The notes below the pieces were generated by a model that was not told the origin of the DNA, searched no databases, and saw only the letters and a list, made by a program, of their open reading frames with translations. This document shows positions 1 to 7,995 of a DNA stretch of 29,388 nt, piece by piece. Made by a program: the position numbers and the translations under genes. The stretch is from Candidatus Cloacimonadota bacterium (GTDB lineage Bacteria > Cloacimonadota > Cloacimonadia > Cloacimonadales > Cloacimonadaceae), in NCBI GenBank assembly GCA_028681035.1, contig JAQUJJ010000035.1, positions 1 through 29,388 of the forward strand, in the 5' to 3' direction. How positions within the stretch are numbered: the first letter of the stretch is position 1; the number at the start of each line of letters is the position of its first letter.

Positions 1-1
1 T

Positions 2-1177
2 GGCAGATTAGATAGGCAGAAGCTGATTCAAACTTGTAGGGGGATTGTGCTGGAAGACAGGACTCTCGCAGAGGATTATCACATTTTCGGCAAAGCTCAG
101 CGCATTCTGCAGAATATGTCAGAACCAGAGTTTATCGCTTACCAACGTACCTTCAGACTGATGACAGAACAAATAAAAGAACCAGACCTCTTGGTGTATT
201 TCAAGGCAGATGTTCCCACCCTACGCGCAAGAATAAGAGAGAGAGGACGCGAAAGCGAACTGGCTATTTCTGCGGAATACCTTGAACTGCTAAATAATCT
301 GTATGAGGATTTCATAGCTCACCATATTGGGTGTCCTGTGCTTGTTATTGATGCAGATAAAGCAGTGGATAAAGCAGAGTGGCAGCGTCGCACCATTAAT
401 CTGGTGGCAGAACAGGTGAAAGCTTTGAGACTGCGTGTTTCCAGCCCGGGTATCAGTGAATGGGTTACTTTGCCGCAGACGGAAGCCACGCTAAAAGCAA
501 TTGATGTAGAGCGTAACCTGGAACAATACTTGGCAGAACACCCGAAACTGATAACCATAGCCGGCAATGTGGGGCTGGGGAAATCCACGCTCACCGCCAT
601 TATGGGACGCAGCCTTAAGATAAATACCCTGTATGAAAAACCGGAAGAGAATCCCCTTTTGGAGAAGTTTCTGGGAGATAAGAAAACCTATTGCTACGAT
701 TTGCAGCTACACTTTCTGGAAATGAGAGCCAAGCAACGGCTGCTGGGTAAAAGCGGAGATGGAAGCTACGTGAAAGACCGCTCACTTCCAGAAGATTTGT
801 TGGTGTTTTGCAATCAGTTCCATGCAGACGGATTGCTTACCGATGACGAATTAGACAATCTGGTTACACAGTTCCAAACTGTTAACAGGCAGCTCCCCTC
901 TTCAGACCTTATCATCCTTTTACAGGGAAGCCCATCCTTGGCTTGGGAACGCATCCAGCAACGCGGACGGGAAATGGAAATCGAAGGCGGATGGAAATCC
1001 ACGGAGATAAATAACCTGAATCACTGGTATAAAGCCTACGGAGCTAACGTTGTAAAGCTGGGTTTTCACAATGCTCCTGTCCTGGAAATCGATGTGGAAA
1101 AACTTGATCTTACTAATCGCATCCACGTGGGTTATATCTTCGAGCGCGTGCTGGAAATCCTAAAGAACCAAGATTAG
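2..1177 (+). CDS. Tandem (two-domain) deoxynucleoside kinase, 5'-truncated by window
   Basis: Phosphorylates deoxynucleosides in the salvage pathway (dNK/dGK/dCK family, cytoplasmic). The frame is open from base 2, and the GTG at 47 lies inside the conserved G-I-V-L-E-D-R-T motif, so the true start is upstream of the window. The first domain therefore lacks its P-loop here but shows LEDRT, AEDYHIF, PDLLVYF and the RERGRESE lid. A linker of about 40 residues leads to a second, complete kinase domain with the P-loop GNVGLGKST (563-589), KDRSLPEDLLVF, and a lid R-x-x-x-RGREMEI. Single-domain family members are about 200-220 residues; the visible part is 391. Two fused domains suggest an intramolecular version of the two-subunit dAK/dGK arrangement known from lactobacilli, but substrate cannot be read from the sequence. 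Family is sure; specificity is unknown. Confidence 0.88.
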   Translation, partial: GRLDRQKLIQTCRGIVLEDRTLAEDYHIFGKAQRILQNMSEPEFIAYQRTFRLMTEQIKEPDLLVYFKADVPTLRARIRERGRESELAISAEYLELLNNLYEDFIAHHIGCPVLVIDADKAVDKAEWQRRTINLVAEQVKALRLRVSSPGISEWVTLPQTEATLKAIDVERNLEQYLAEHPKLITIAGNVGLGKSTLTAIMGRSLKINTLYEKPEENPLLEKFLGDKKTYCYDLQLHFLEMRAKQRLLGKSGDGSYVKDRSLPEDLLVFCNQFHADGLLTDDELDNLVTQFQTVNRQLPSSDLIILLQGSPSLAWERIQQRGREMEIEGGWKSTEINNLNHWYKAYGANVVKLGFHNAPVLEIDVEKLDLTNRIHVGYIFERVLEILKNQD

Positions 1178-1200
1178 AATAGAACTCTATTCGGGGTTTT
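1177..1200 (+). terminator. Weak possible terminator after the kinase fusion
   Basis: A short perfect hairpin (GAATAG 1177-1182, CTATTC 1187-1192, loop AACT) overlaps the stop codon and is followed by GGGGTTTT. The stem is AT-rich and the T-run is short and interrupted, so this is a weak call. Confidence 0.3.
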
Positions 1201-1481
1201 ACTCCCGCCATTCCAGCTAAGGTCTCTCCCGGCATAGGCTGGGACTGGAATCAAGAGGGCGAGGGGCGAGATGTCTTGAGGTTGAGAAGAAACAATGTGC
1301 CTGGAGTCGTTAGCTCCTTCACAAATTATACGTTTACCTCTTACCCTAAGGGAGCTAAGGACTACAGCGCAATTAAGGTGCTTTGCCACACGCAGGCAAC
1401 ACTATCGGTGTAGTCCTTTAGGCTGCAAAACAAGGAGTAGGTTTGTGGTTCGTTTATGCCTAAACGACTCCACACTTGTGG

Positions 1482-1734
1482 TTGGTAGCATCGGAGTGCT
1501 ACCCTACGATGTTCGTCTTTGCCTCTTTTTAAAAACTCTGTTTTTCTCTGCTTTTCTCTGTGTTAAAAAAGAACTCAGCCATAGCTCAAGTTTGGTAGCA
1601 TCGGAGTGCTACCCTACGATGTTCGTCTTTGCCTCTTTTTAAAAACTCTGTTTTTCTCTGCTTTTCTCTGTGTTAAAAAAAAGAACTCAGCCTTAGCTCA
1701 AGTTTAGTAGCATCGGAGTGCTACCCTACGATGC
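1482..1734. repeat. 110-bp tandem repeat with a small palindrome, two full units and a partial third
   Basis: Unit 1 is 1482-1591, unit 2 is 1592-1703 (two extra A residues and one substitution), and a partial third unit is 1704-1734. Each unit opens with GTAGCA-TCGGAG-TGCTAC (1485-1502, 1595-1612, 1707-1724), a 6-bp hairpin. An overlapping alternative pairing CATCG/CGATG is present in each copy. The rest of the unit, read on the minus strand, is a run of ACAGAGAAA-like blocks. This resembles REP-like or CACAGAGAA-type intergenic repeats; no transposase is nearby. Confidence 0.85.
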
Positions 1735-1755
1735 CTTCCTGCAATCTCAGGTTTT

Positions 1756-1815
1756 GCAGAGGAGATTCCCACGTGATTCCCACGTGGCGACCTGGGGATC
1801 ACCTCGGATTTACCT
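1756..1815. repeat. Degenerate intergenic repeat with GATTCCC/CACGTG motifs, copy 1
   Basis: This stretch carries GCAGAGGAGATTCCC, then ACGTGATTCCCACGTGG, GGGGATCACCT and, slightly downstream, GCAAGGAA. The same order of motifs recurs at 11266-11365. The alternation of GATTCCC with CACGTG makes it partly self-complementary. Function unknown. Confidence 0.5.
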
Positions 1816-1873
1816 GGTGGTTGCCTGTGTTTAAAGCAAGGAAGGTGCACTAACTACTTTTTATAGCAGCAGG

Positions 1874-2407
1874 TTACCTGTTGTATTCATGCTGGAAATC
1901 CACCTGCCTAACACCAGTGCTAATCCTTTTGCCAGTGGGGCTTAGGTAAACCTCGTTCTCATAAACCTGTTCTATCATATAGTTTTCCAGAGAATCGAAA
2001 AAGTCCATCCCCAAGGCATTAAGAAAGCTAACCACCCAGCCAGCAAGCCCGGATTTATAGATAACCATCCGCACCTTAAGCCACCTATCCCAAGGAATCT
2101 GCGTGCCCGTTTGGGCGGTGTTACCGCTGGCAGCAATGTAGCTATCGGCATAGTAGATAAAAGCATTGTTATGCTTATCGCGGATATCCATACCTACATT
2201 TGCGCCAGGACCGTTTATCACCCATATAGCCGAACCCTGGATGGTATTGGGAATAAAAAATATCTCCGTGTTGCCCATAATATCAGGATTGGGTCCCATA
2301 TGTGCAACGGAATCCTGATTGCTATCTCTCACGGTTACCTGAGTAGGTTTTTTCTCACAACTAAACAGCAAACAACATAAAACAAGCACAATTAAGGTTT
2401 TATACAT
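1874..2407 (-). CDS. Hypothetical lipoprotein
   Basis: A 177-residue protein of unknown function with a lipoprotein signal: MYKTL, a hydrophobic core and the lipobox LLFSC, after which comes EKKPTQ. It is therefore probably lipid-anchored after cleavage by LspA, whose gene is also in this window. The mature part has no family I recognise; it contains a stretch rich in G, N and aromatic residues (FIPNTIQGSAIWVINGPG) and ends in EYNR. The start at 2407 is chosen because AAGGAG (2415-2420) lies 7 bases upstream; an in-frame start at 2461 would add 18 residues before the signal peptide with no ribosome site. It stands alone, separated from trxA by a terminator. Confidence 0.75.
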   Translation of the reverse strand: MYKTLIVLVLCCLLFSCEKKPTQVTVRDSNQDSVAHMGPNPDIMGNTEIFFIPNTIQGSAIWVINGPGANVGMDIRDKHNNAFIYYADSYIAASGNTAQTGTQIPWDRWLKVRMVIYKSGLAGWVVSFLNALGMDFFDSLENYMIEQVYENEVYLSPTGKRISTGVRQVDFQHEYNR

Positions 2408-2414
2408 AGCACAG

Positions 2415-2420
2415 CTCCTT
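2415..2420 (-). promoter_or_regulatory. Ribosome binding site fixing the lipoprotein start
   Basis: AAGGAG on the minus strand, 7 bases before the ATG at 2407; it decides for the shorter form that starts directly with the lipoprotein signal peptide. Confidence 0.7.
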
Positions 2421-2508
2421 ATCTTCAGTACATTTTCACCTGAAAATAAAAGGATTTGCATATCAGATTTCTGTCAAGATGAAACTTGCTTTTTTAAGCC
2501 ATATATGC

Positions 2509-2547
2509 AAAAAGCCCAGAGCAGAATACTCCGGGCATTGCTTTTTA
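2509..2547 (-). terminator. Rho-independent terminator of groES-trxA
   Basis: On the minus strand the stem GCCCGGAG/CTCTGGGC (2536-2529 with 2521-2514, one G-T pair, 7-base loop) is followed by five T (2513-2509). A T-run on the other strand (2542-2546) means it could also act in the opposite direction. Confidence 0.8.
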
Positions 2548-2562
2548 TTAGCTTACATCAAT

Positions 2563-2883
2563 TTAGATATGCTTGTTCAGCTTATCCAGTATCTTTTCTT
2601 TTTGTACTAAACCGATCAGTTGATCGCTAACGGCTCCACCCACAAAGATTAACAGAGTGGGGATGGACATAATGGAATATTTGCCGGCGATATCGGGGCA
2701 TTCATCAACGTTTAGTTTAACAACTTTCACTTTGCCGTCCAGTTCGTCGGCAAGTTTGGTTACGATTGGTGTAAGAGCTTTACAAGGTCCACACCAAGGT
2801 GCCCAAAAATCCACCAGTACAGGTATATCGGATTTCAGGACATCGCTTTCGAAGGTGGCGGTGCTTGTTTCAATGATAGCCAT
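2563..2883 (-). CDS. trxA: Thioredoxin
   Basis: A cytoplasmic disulfide reductant of 106 residues, the usual length of thioredoxin. The redox motif WCGPC is at residues 30-34 (Cys31, Cys34), the buried Asp is in VDFWAPW, and the cis-proline is in SIPTLLIF (Pro75). No signal peptide. The ATG lies 4 bases after the groES stop, so the two are probably cotranscribed and end at the hairpin just downstream. In most bacteria groES is followed by groEL; here trxA takes that place. Confidence 0.95.
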   Translation of the reverse strand: MAIIETSTATFESDVLKSDIPVLVDFWAPWCGPCKALTPIVTKLADELDGKVKVVKLNVDECPDIAGKYSIMSIPTLLIFVGGAVSDQLIGLVQKEKILDKLNKHI

Positions 2884-2887
2884 AATA

Positions 2888-3160
2888 TTACTCTACGATT
2901 GCGAGAATATCGCTCTTAGAGAGAATAAGCAGCTTTTCACCATCAAGTTCAATTTCTGTGCCAGAATACTTACCGTAAAGGACTTTGTCCCCTACTTTTA
3001 CTATTTTTTGCAGCTCTTCATCGGTACCCACGGCAGTAACTTCTGCAATCTGAGGTTTCTCTTTCGCTGTATCTGGGATAATAATCCCACCAATGGTTTT
3101 CTCTTGGTTAGCGGAGTGGAGTTTTACCACAACGCGGTCTTCAATAGGTCTTAGTTTCAT
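2888..3160 (-). CDS. groES: GroES co-chaperonin
   Basis: The 10-kDa lid of the GroEL chaperonin, 90 residues. The sequence runs [12 protein letters not shown] at the N-terminus, has the mobile loop around [17 protein letters not shown], and ends [12 protein letters not shown], all typical. The start at 3160 follows GGAGG (3166-3170) by 5 bases; an in-frame ATG at 3172 lies upstream of that ribosome site and is rejected. No groEL is next to it: the next gene is trxA. An isolated groES implies groEL elsewhere in the genome. I see no CIRCE-like inverted repeat upstream. Confidence 0.95.
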   Translation of the reverse strand: MKLRPIEDRVVVKLHSANQEKTIGGIIIPDTAKEKPQIAEVTAVGTDEELQKIVKVGDKVLYGKYSGTEIELDGEKLLILSKSDILAIVE

Positions 3161-3164
3161 TGTT

Positions 3165-3170
3165 ACCTCC
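3165..3170 (-). promoter_or_regulatory. Ribosome binding site of groES
   Basis: GGAGGT on the minus strand ends 4-5 bases before the ATG at 3160. It overlaps codons of the longer frame and therefore decides the start. Confidence 0.75.
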
Positions 3171-3193
3171 ATAAATTATCTGTTTATGTTCAA

Positions 3194-3199
3194 ATTATA
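3194..3199 (-). promoter_or_regulatory. Candidate -10 element for groES-trxA
   Basis: A perfect TATAAT on the minus strand about 34 bases before the groES start. No good -35 is at 17 bases; a TTGACA at 3257-3252 is too far away to pair with it. Low confidence. Confidence 0.35.
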
Positions 3200-3263
3200 G
3201 TATAAGTGCCAATGGCTACTTTAGCAAACACAAAATTAGACTGCTAAGTTTTGTCAAGCGAAA

Positions 3264-3914
3264 TCATCCCATTTTAGCTTTCGCTTTGCTACTGCTAACT
3301 AATTCGTAAAGTAGATAACCGTTTAGCATATATAACACTTTATCAAATTCTTTATCGCCGGGGATGATGAGATCGGCATTTTTCTTGGTGGGTTCAATAA
3401 AGGCATCGTGCGAGGGTTTCACGGTTTGCAGGTATTGGTCAAGCACGCTTTCCACGCTTCTACCACGGTCTATAATGTCTCGTTGCATCCTTCTTGCCAG
3501 GCGCAAATCTGAATCTGTATCCACATATATCTTCAGGTCTGAAAGTTCCAGAAGTTCGGGATAATAAAGGGCGAAAATTCCCTCCAGAATAATCACATCC
3601 GCAAAGGCTACGCAGGTGCTGCCTTCAACGCGGCAGTGGGTTTTGAAATCGTAATCAGGAATATTCACCGCCTCACCGGCAAGCATCTTTTGAATATCGG
3701 TAAGCAGATAGGGAGTGTCGATGGAATCGGGATGGTCGAAATTAACCTTTGCCCTCGCAGCAGGTTCCAAATGGCTTAAATCCTTGTAGTAATTATCGTG
3801 AGAGATGATAACCGTCTTCAAATCATTAAGCCTCATGCCAATGGCGCGGGCAATAGTGGTTTTACCAGAACAGGTTCCCCCGCCGATAAGTACTAGGCGC
3901 ACATTATTGGTCAT
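3264..3914 (-). CDS. udk: Uridine kinase
   Basis: Phosphorylates uridine/cytidine to the monophosphate in pyrimidine salvage; cytoplasmic. 216 residues, normal for the family. Visible motifs: P-loop GGTCSGKTT near the N-terminus, SHDNYYKD, NFDHPDSIDT, PDYDF, IILEGIFAL, and the lid DLRLARRMQRDIIDRGR. The start is taken as ATG at 3914; a GTG at 3920 is also possible. Both overlap the 3' end of the glycosyltransferase-like gene (stop at 3904), so it is probably translationally coupled and in one operon with it and the sensor kinase. Other phosphoribulokinase/uridine kinase-fold enzymes are less likely given the motifs. Confidence 0.88.
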   Translation of the reverse strand: MTNNVRLVLIGGGTCSGKTTIARAIGMRLNDLKTVIISHDNYYKDLSHLEPAARAKVNFDHPDSIDTPYLLTDIQKMLAGEAVNIPDYDFKTHCRVEGSTCVAFADVIILEGIFALYYPELLELSDLKIYVDTDSDLRLARRMQRDIIDRGRSVESVLDQYLQTVKPSHDAFIEPTKKNADLIIPGDKEFDKVLYMLNGYLLYELVSSSKAKAKMG

Positions 3915-5112
3915 TATCACCCATCCAAGTGCTTATTGTGTTTAGAATAGTGTCCGATAAGGTTTTGCGCTGATAGTTCTCTTCACAGTATTGCTTCAGG
4001 TTGTTGGCAGAAGATTCCACCTCGCGCGGATATTGCATCCAGCGGATAACTAAGGGTGCTAGTTCTTCCGCTGTTATGGCAGTTTTTACGCAGTTTTCTG
4101 CCAATTGCCAGCCTGATATGCTGACGTTGGTGCATATAAGTGCTTTCCCGGCTGCGGCACATTGCAGGATGCGTCCTTCAGAATCAGGCACGGACAAAGG
4201 TAGCAATACGAATAGTGCAGTGCTTAACAGTTGTCGGAAATCTATCTCTGCCATCTCCGCTACGTCTGCAAACTGTATCCTGCCGCCGCATACACTCTTC
4301 AACTGTTCATTACCGCAGATAGTGATGCCGATATCCTTCTCCACCAGTTTCTTAGATATACGGGGATATATTTCGGAAACGAGGGTTTTAGCTGCATCCA
4401 GGTTAGCTTGATTGCTTTCGAAACCCCAGAACAGGATATACCTTTTGTCGGGCAAGAGCGGAGTTGTTTTTGAATCACTTGTCTCTTGCGGTTCCGCCAT
4501 GGGTAGGGGAAATACAAGCAAATTATCCTGCTTAAGCTTGAAAGTGCCCTGCATATTAACGGCATCAAAGGGATTAGCAAAAAAGCAGTAAGTGCCAGAT
4601 TTCAATAGAAACTTATCCCACAAACGTTGACGGGTATAAGCCCACAAGTTATTGACGGATTCCAGCTTTTTATTTGCTTTCCATCTTGCCTCTGCCTCAG
4701 GCAAATAGTTGCGGTCTATGTCTATAATATACTTGCAGTGGGGCAGGGTCTTTTTGGCAAGATATAGCAAAGGTAGGCAGCTCAATCCGGCAAAAACTAT
4801 CAATTCGTAGCGCTTACTGTCCAAAAAGTGGGCAAAGCGTTCTGCTTGCCCTGATCCAAGAATATGGTAGCTTTCTGGGAAAAGCTGATTTGCCTCTGCC
4901 AAACTGAGAGAGTACAATTTATCGTAACCAAAGTGGCTGGCAACCGGCATTTCTTTGTAAGCACTGGTCTTTAGCAGCAATAGGTCAGCATCAAAATTCT
5001 CACAGAGCAGCTCCCATAAAAACAGAGAGCGCATGCTGCGTGGAGCACTATTATCCATGAAAGGTTCATCCACAAACAGGATTTTTCTTAAAGTGCTAGT
5101 CGGCTCATCCAT
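3904..5112 (-). CDS. Glycosyltransferase-like protein (GT-B fold, group 1/4 type)
   Basis: A 402-residue cytoplasmic protein with the two-domain layout of GT-B transferases. The N-terminal half opens with KILFVDEPFMDNSAPRSMR, a nucleotide-fold beta strand typical of sugar transferases. The C-terminal half has RYILFWGFESNQANLDAA, DIGITICGN, a stretch in place of the donor site (VLLPLSVPDSEGRILQCAAA) with a conserved Glu, and GKALICT, which match the glycosyltransferase group 1 pattern (PlxxxEGxxxxxxEAxAxGxPVI). Donor and acceptor cannot be told. The start has AAGGGAG 8 bases upstream. It lies 13 bases after the sensor kinase stop and overlaps udk. Confidence 0.72.
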   Translation of the reverse strand: MDEPTSTLRKILFVDEPFMDNSAPRSMRSLFLWELLCENFDADLLLLKTSAYKEMPVASHFGYDKLYSLSLAEANQLFPESYHILGSGQAERFAHFLDSKRYELIVFAGLSCLPLLYLAKKTLPHCKYIIDIDRNYLPEAEARWKANKKLESVNNLWAYTRQRLWDKFLLKSGTYCFFANPFDAVNMQGTFKLKQDNLLVFPLPMAEPQETSDSKTTPLLPDKRYILFWGFESNQANLDAAKTLVSEIYPRISKKLVEKDIGITICGNEQLKSVCGGRIQFADVAEMAEIDFRQLLSTALFVLLPLSVPDSEGRILQCAAAGKALICTNVSISGWQLAENCVKTAITAEELAPLVIRWMQYPREVESSANNLKQYCEENYQRKTLSDTILNTISTWMGDNDQ

Positions 5113-5125
5113 AATCTATACTCCC

Positions 5126-7579
5126 TTAAACTTGTTTTGTTTTGGCATATGTCCGCAGGCAGCTATACAGCAGATTCATGTCTATCGGTTTGGCAATATA
5201 GGCGTCCATTCCGGCAGCCAAGAATCTCTCCCTATCGCCAACTAATGCAGCGGCAGTAAAGGCTATAATAGGTGTATGTTTACCAGTGGCTTTTTCTCGC
5301 TCTCGCAAGATTTTGGTGGCAGTGATACCATCCATCAAAGGCATCTGGATATCCATGAGAATAGCATCGAAGGTTCGCACACTGCAATAATCAAGAGCAT
5401 CCTGACCATTTGCGGCAATGTTCACTTTAATTCCCCAGCCTTCCAGTTGGCGACGGGTTACTATTTGATTGATAGGTTCGTCTTCCACAATCAGAACTTC
5501 CATACCGGGAAGATGCTGGAGCTTAATCTCAGGGTGACTTGCATGGGTAGTTTCGCGTTCTGGCTGGACTGTATTAATGGCGAAGGGCAGGATAAAGAAA
5601 AAACTGCTACCAGTCCCGTGTTCGCTCTCCACCCAGATAAAGCCATTCATCAATTCCACTAAACGTTTCACAATAGAAAGCCCTAAGCCCGTTCCGCCAT
5701 ACTTGCTGGTAACCATGGAATCGGCTTGGCTAAAGTTATCAAAGATATCCTGCTGTTTACGGGGGTCTATCCCTATGCCAGTATCTGTTACACAGAAGAG
5801 GATACGTATATCATCATTGCTGATAGTATAGATATCGGCACTTACATCCACGTAACCGGATTCGGTAAACTTAACCGCATTCTGCAACAGGTTTACGAAC
5901 ACTTGCTTGAGGCGTAACTGATCCCCATGCAATACATTGGGAATGCGTTCGTTTATATGGCTGCGAATGTCCAGATTTGGTTTTTTATTCTGGATAATGA
6001 AAGTTTTCAGGATATCGTCTATAAGAATACGGGGGTTAAAATCGCTTATTATCAGTTCCATCTTTCCGGATTCTATCTTTGAAAAATCCAGAATGTCGTT
6101 GATAATCTTCATTAAGTTGCGCCCAGAAGAATACATTATTTCGTAGTATTCTTTCTGTTCTGGGCTGGCATCCATTTGCATCAAAACTTGCAAGAAACCC
6201 ATAATTCCATTCAGCGGAGTCCGTATTTCGTGGCTCATCGTTGCCAAAAAATGCCCCTTGGCAGTGTTAGCTGATTCTGCTTTTTCTTTGGATTCCAGCA
6301 GTTGAGCTTCAAGATTTGTTTGCCCAGTGATGTCCATCATGTAACCATAGTAAAGAGGATAATTGCGGACACTGTCTATAAGGGTGGCGTAATCTAACAC
6401 CCAGCGCATCTCACCGGTTTTAGTTAAAATCCGATACCTTTTTACGAAGAATTCGCCAGAATCATCCATTGATTCATTGGCTAGGAAGGTGAGCCTATCC
6501 TCGGAGAATACGATACCCGAGAATTCCTCGCCCATGGCAATGATTTCATCCACAGAATAGCCCCATTGATCTATATTCTCAGAAACCATCAAAGCTCTAG
6601 GTGGGTCAGATTGCATCTTGTATAATATAACTGGACCTTTCTCAAAGATACGATACTCTCGCATAAGTTCAGTTTCGATTGATTCTCTTTTAGTTTGTTC
6701 GGCACTTAGAGTTTTTTTATATTTGCGATTTCTATAGAGCAGTATGCTTAATAACAATACCATAAGGAATATGAAGAATAATCCGTGAATGATAAGTAAG
6801 GTTGTTGTGTTTCTATTAAGTTCTAGTTCGGAATACAAATCATAGTGTTCGAACCACTTTTCCTGAATTGCTGCCAATTGTCCATTCTGGCTTAAGATGA
6901 GAAGCGCATTGTTAACTTCATCGATTAGTTTAGGGTCTTGGGAAGCAAAACAATATTCGCGCTGCATGATTCTAAAGGGAAGTGCTTTAATATGTTTTAG
7001 GTTTTCTTGTTTTACAATGTACATAGCGTTCATGTGGGTAACAATGGAGGCATCATACTTACCAGAATCCAGCAATTTCAAAGCATCTTCCTGCGTGGGA
7101 ACTTCAATGATGTTCCCTTGGAAGTTTACTCGTTTCAGGAAATCCTTGGAGATATCGCCTTTCTGGAGCACTATTGAAGCATGAATGATGTCCTTAATCT
7201 CTCTTATTGGAGAGTTCTTTCGCACAAAAACTGAGCGCCAAGTTTGAGCATGAGCCTCGGAGAAGTTCATAGTTTTTGCCCTATCAACAGAGAAAGCCAT
7301 CCCCTGAATGAGATCCACCTCTCCTCTATCCAACCACTGACGAACTAATGACCATTTTGCAAGGCGGAATTCCGGCTGCCAGCCGAGTTGACGGCAGATT
7401 GCTTTGCTAAGCTCAACATTGTAACCATCGGGAATAGATTGCTCGTTTAGAAACTCGTAAGGAGGAAAACAAAAATCTCCCCCAATAATCACCTTACGGG
7501 GAACAGATGTCTGCTCCTGAGCGGAGAGGCTAATACACATTGCCAATACAAGTAATAAACCTAAAACTCTTATACGCAT
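5126..7579 (-). CDS. Hybrid sensor histidine kinase with periplasmic solute-binding domain
   Basis: An 817-residue membrane sensor. Order: signal peptide (1-20); a family 3 extracellular solute-binding domain (about 28-246, FCFPPYEFLNEQS, DGYNVELSKAICRQLGW, RGEVDLIQGMAFSVDRAKTM); one membrane helix (260-282); a PAS-like domain (about 308-420); HisKA with phospho-acceptor His450 in ATMSHEIRTPLNG; HATPase with N-box NLLQNAVKF, DTGIGIDP and GGTGLGLSI; and a C-terminal receiver with Asp743 in LMDIQMP, acidic pair ED700-E701 and Lys797. The layout is that of BvgS/EvgS-like sensors with one binding domain: a small ligand is probably bound in the periplasm and phosphate is passed to the internal receiver. 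No Hpt domain or separate response regulator lies in the window. It heads an apparent operon with the glycosyltransferase-like gene and udk. Confidence 0.92.
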   Translation of the reverse strand: MRIRVLGLLLVLAMCISLSAQEQTSVPRKVIIGGDFCFPPYEFLNEQSIPDGYNVELSKAICRQLGWQPEFRLAKWSLVRQWLDRGEVDLIQGMAFSVDRAKTMNFSEAHAQTWRSVFVRKNSPIREIKDIIHASIVLQKGDISKDFLKRVNFQGNIIEVPTQEDALKLLDSGKYDASIVTHMNAMYIVKQENLKHIKALPFRIMQREYCFASQDPKLIDEVNNALLILSQNGQLAAIQEKWFEHYDLYSELELNRNTTTLLIIHGLFFIFLMVLLLSILLYRNRKYKKTLSAEQTKRESIETELMREYRIFEKGPVILYKMQSDPPRALMVSENIDQWGYSVDEIIAMGEEFSGIVFSEDRLTFLANESMDDSGEFFVKRYRILTKTGEMRWVLDYATLIDSVRNYPLYYGYMMDITGQTNLEAQLLESKEKAESANTAKGHFLATMSHEIRTPLNGIMGFLQVLMQMDASPEQKEYYEIMYSSGRNLMKIINDILDFSKIESGKMELIISDFNPRILIDDILKTFIIQNKKPNLDIRSHINERIPNVLHGDQLRLKQVFVNLLQNAVKFTESGYVDVSADIYTISNDDIRILFCVTDTGIGIDPRKQQDIFDNFSQADSMVTSKYGGTGLGLSIVKRLVELMNGFIWVESEHGTGSSFFFILPFAINTVQPERETTHASHPEIKLQHLPGMEVLIVEDEPINQIVTRRQLEGWGIKVNIAANGQDALDYCSVRTFDAILMDIQMPLMDGITATKILREREKATGKHTPIIAFTAAALVGDRERFLAAGMDAYIAKPIDMNLLYSCLRTYAKTKQV

Positions 7580-7995
7580 TTATACTCTCTGTGAATACTC
7601 ACCTCGCGAAGGCTGGCATTCTTAACTATTCTTCTTTCCAAGCATGCCACTACTAAAAATAGCACCATTTCTTTACTCTATATCCTCAATTATATTCATC
7701 TGCGTGGTAGCACTTTGTCAGCTATCATAAACCACATCTGCAAACCACTTCAGCTCGCACCTCTTATAGGATTCCATATCAATCTGTCAAGCTATTAATG
7801 CCCTTCCAGACCAACTCTCTTGTTGTAATATTTCTACTTGCGTACCTAGGTGCTACACTGAAAGCCAACCTTTTTATATCAGAACGAGTTTTGTATGAAC
7901 CATACTTGTCTTATAGAACAAAATATGTGGACAACGTTTGGGGACTTAGAATAATGTCTCCAAGGATAAAGAAGTGATTTGTGGAGGTAAGCGAA
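7580..7995. other. Non-coding stretch between divergent genes
   Basis: This divergent intergenic region must hold promoters for the sensor-kinase operon (minus) and the membrane protein gene (plus). I see no clear -35/-10 pair. A small hairpin GGGGAC/GTCTCC (7940-7945/7956-7961) sits just before the ribosome site of the plus-strand gene. Nothing else recognised. Confidence 0.5.
7983..7988 (+). promoter_or_regulatory. Ribosome binding site fixing the membrane protein start
   Basis: GGAGGT, 7-8 bases before the ATG at 7996. An upstream in-frame GTG at 7981 overlaps this site and is therefore unlikely to be the start. Confidence 0.7.

Larger units (their letters stand above)
1193..1873. other. 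Non-coding stretch between kinase fusion and lipoprotein gene
   Basis: No convincing gene. It holds an inverted repeat ATTCCAG/CTGGAAT (1210-1216/1245-1251), a second inverted repeat AAGGACTACA/TGTAGTCCTT (1357-1366/1409-1418), a 110-bp tandem repeat (1482-1734) and a GATTCCC/CACGTG motif cluster (1756-1815). A 115-codon open frame at 1295-1642 is made of these repeats and has no ribosome site, so it is not called. Confidence 0.7.

Noticed and set aside
47..49. GTG as the start of the kinase fusion
   Set aside because: The frame is open upstream to base 2 and those codons continue the conserved kinase motif, so the gene is truncated by the window.
1295..1642. 115-codon open frame
   Set aside because: It runs through the 110-bp tandem repeats, has no ribosome site and gives a repeat-derived protein.
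1482..1734. CRISPR array
   Set aside because: The 110-base units are directly adjacent copies without unique spacers, and there are no cas genes.
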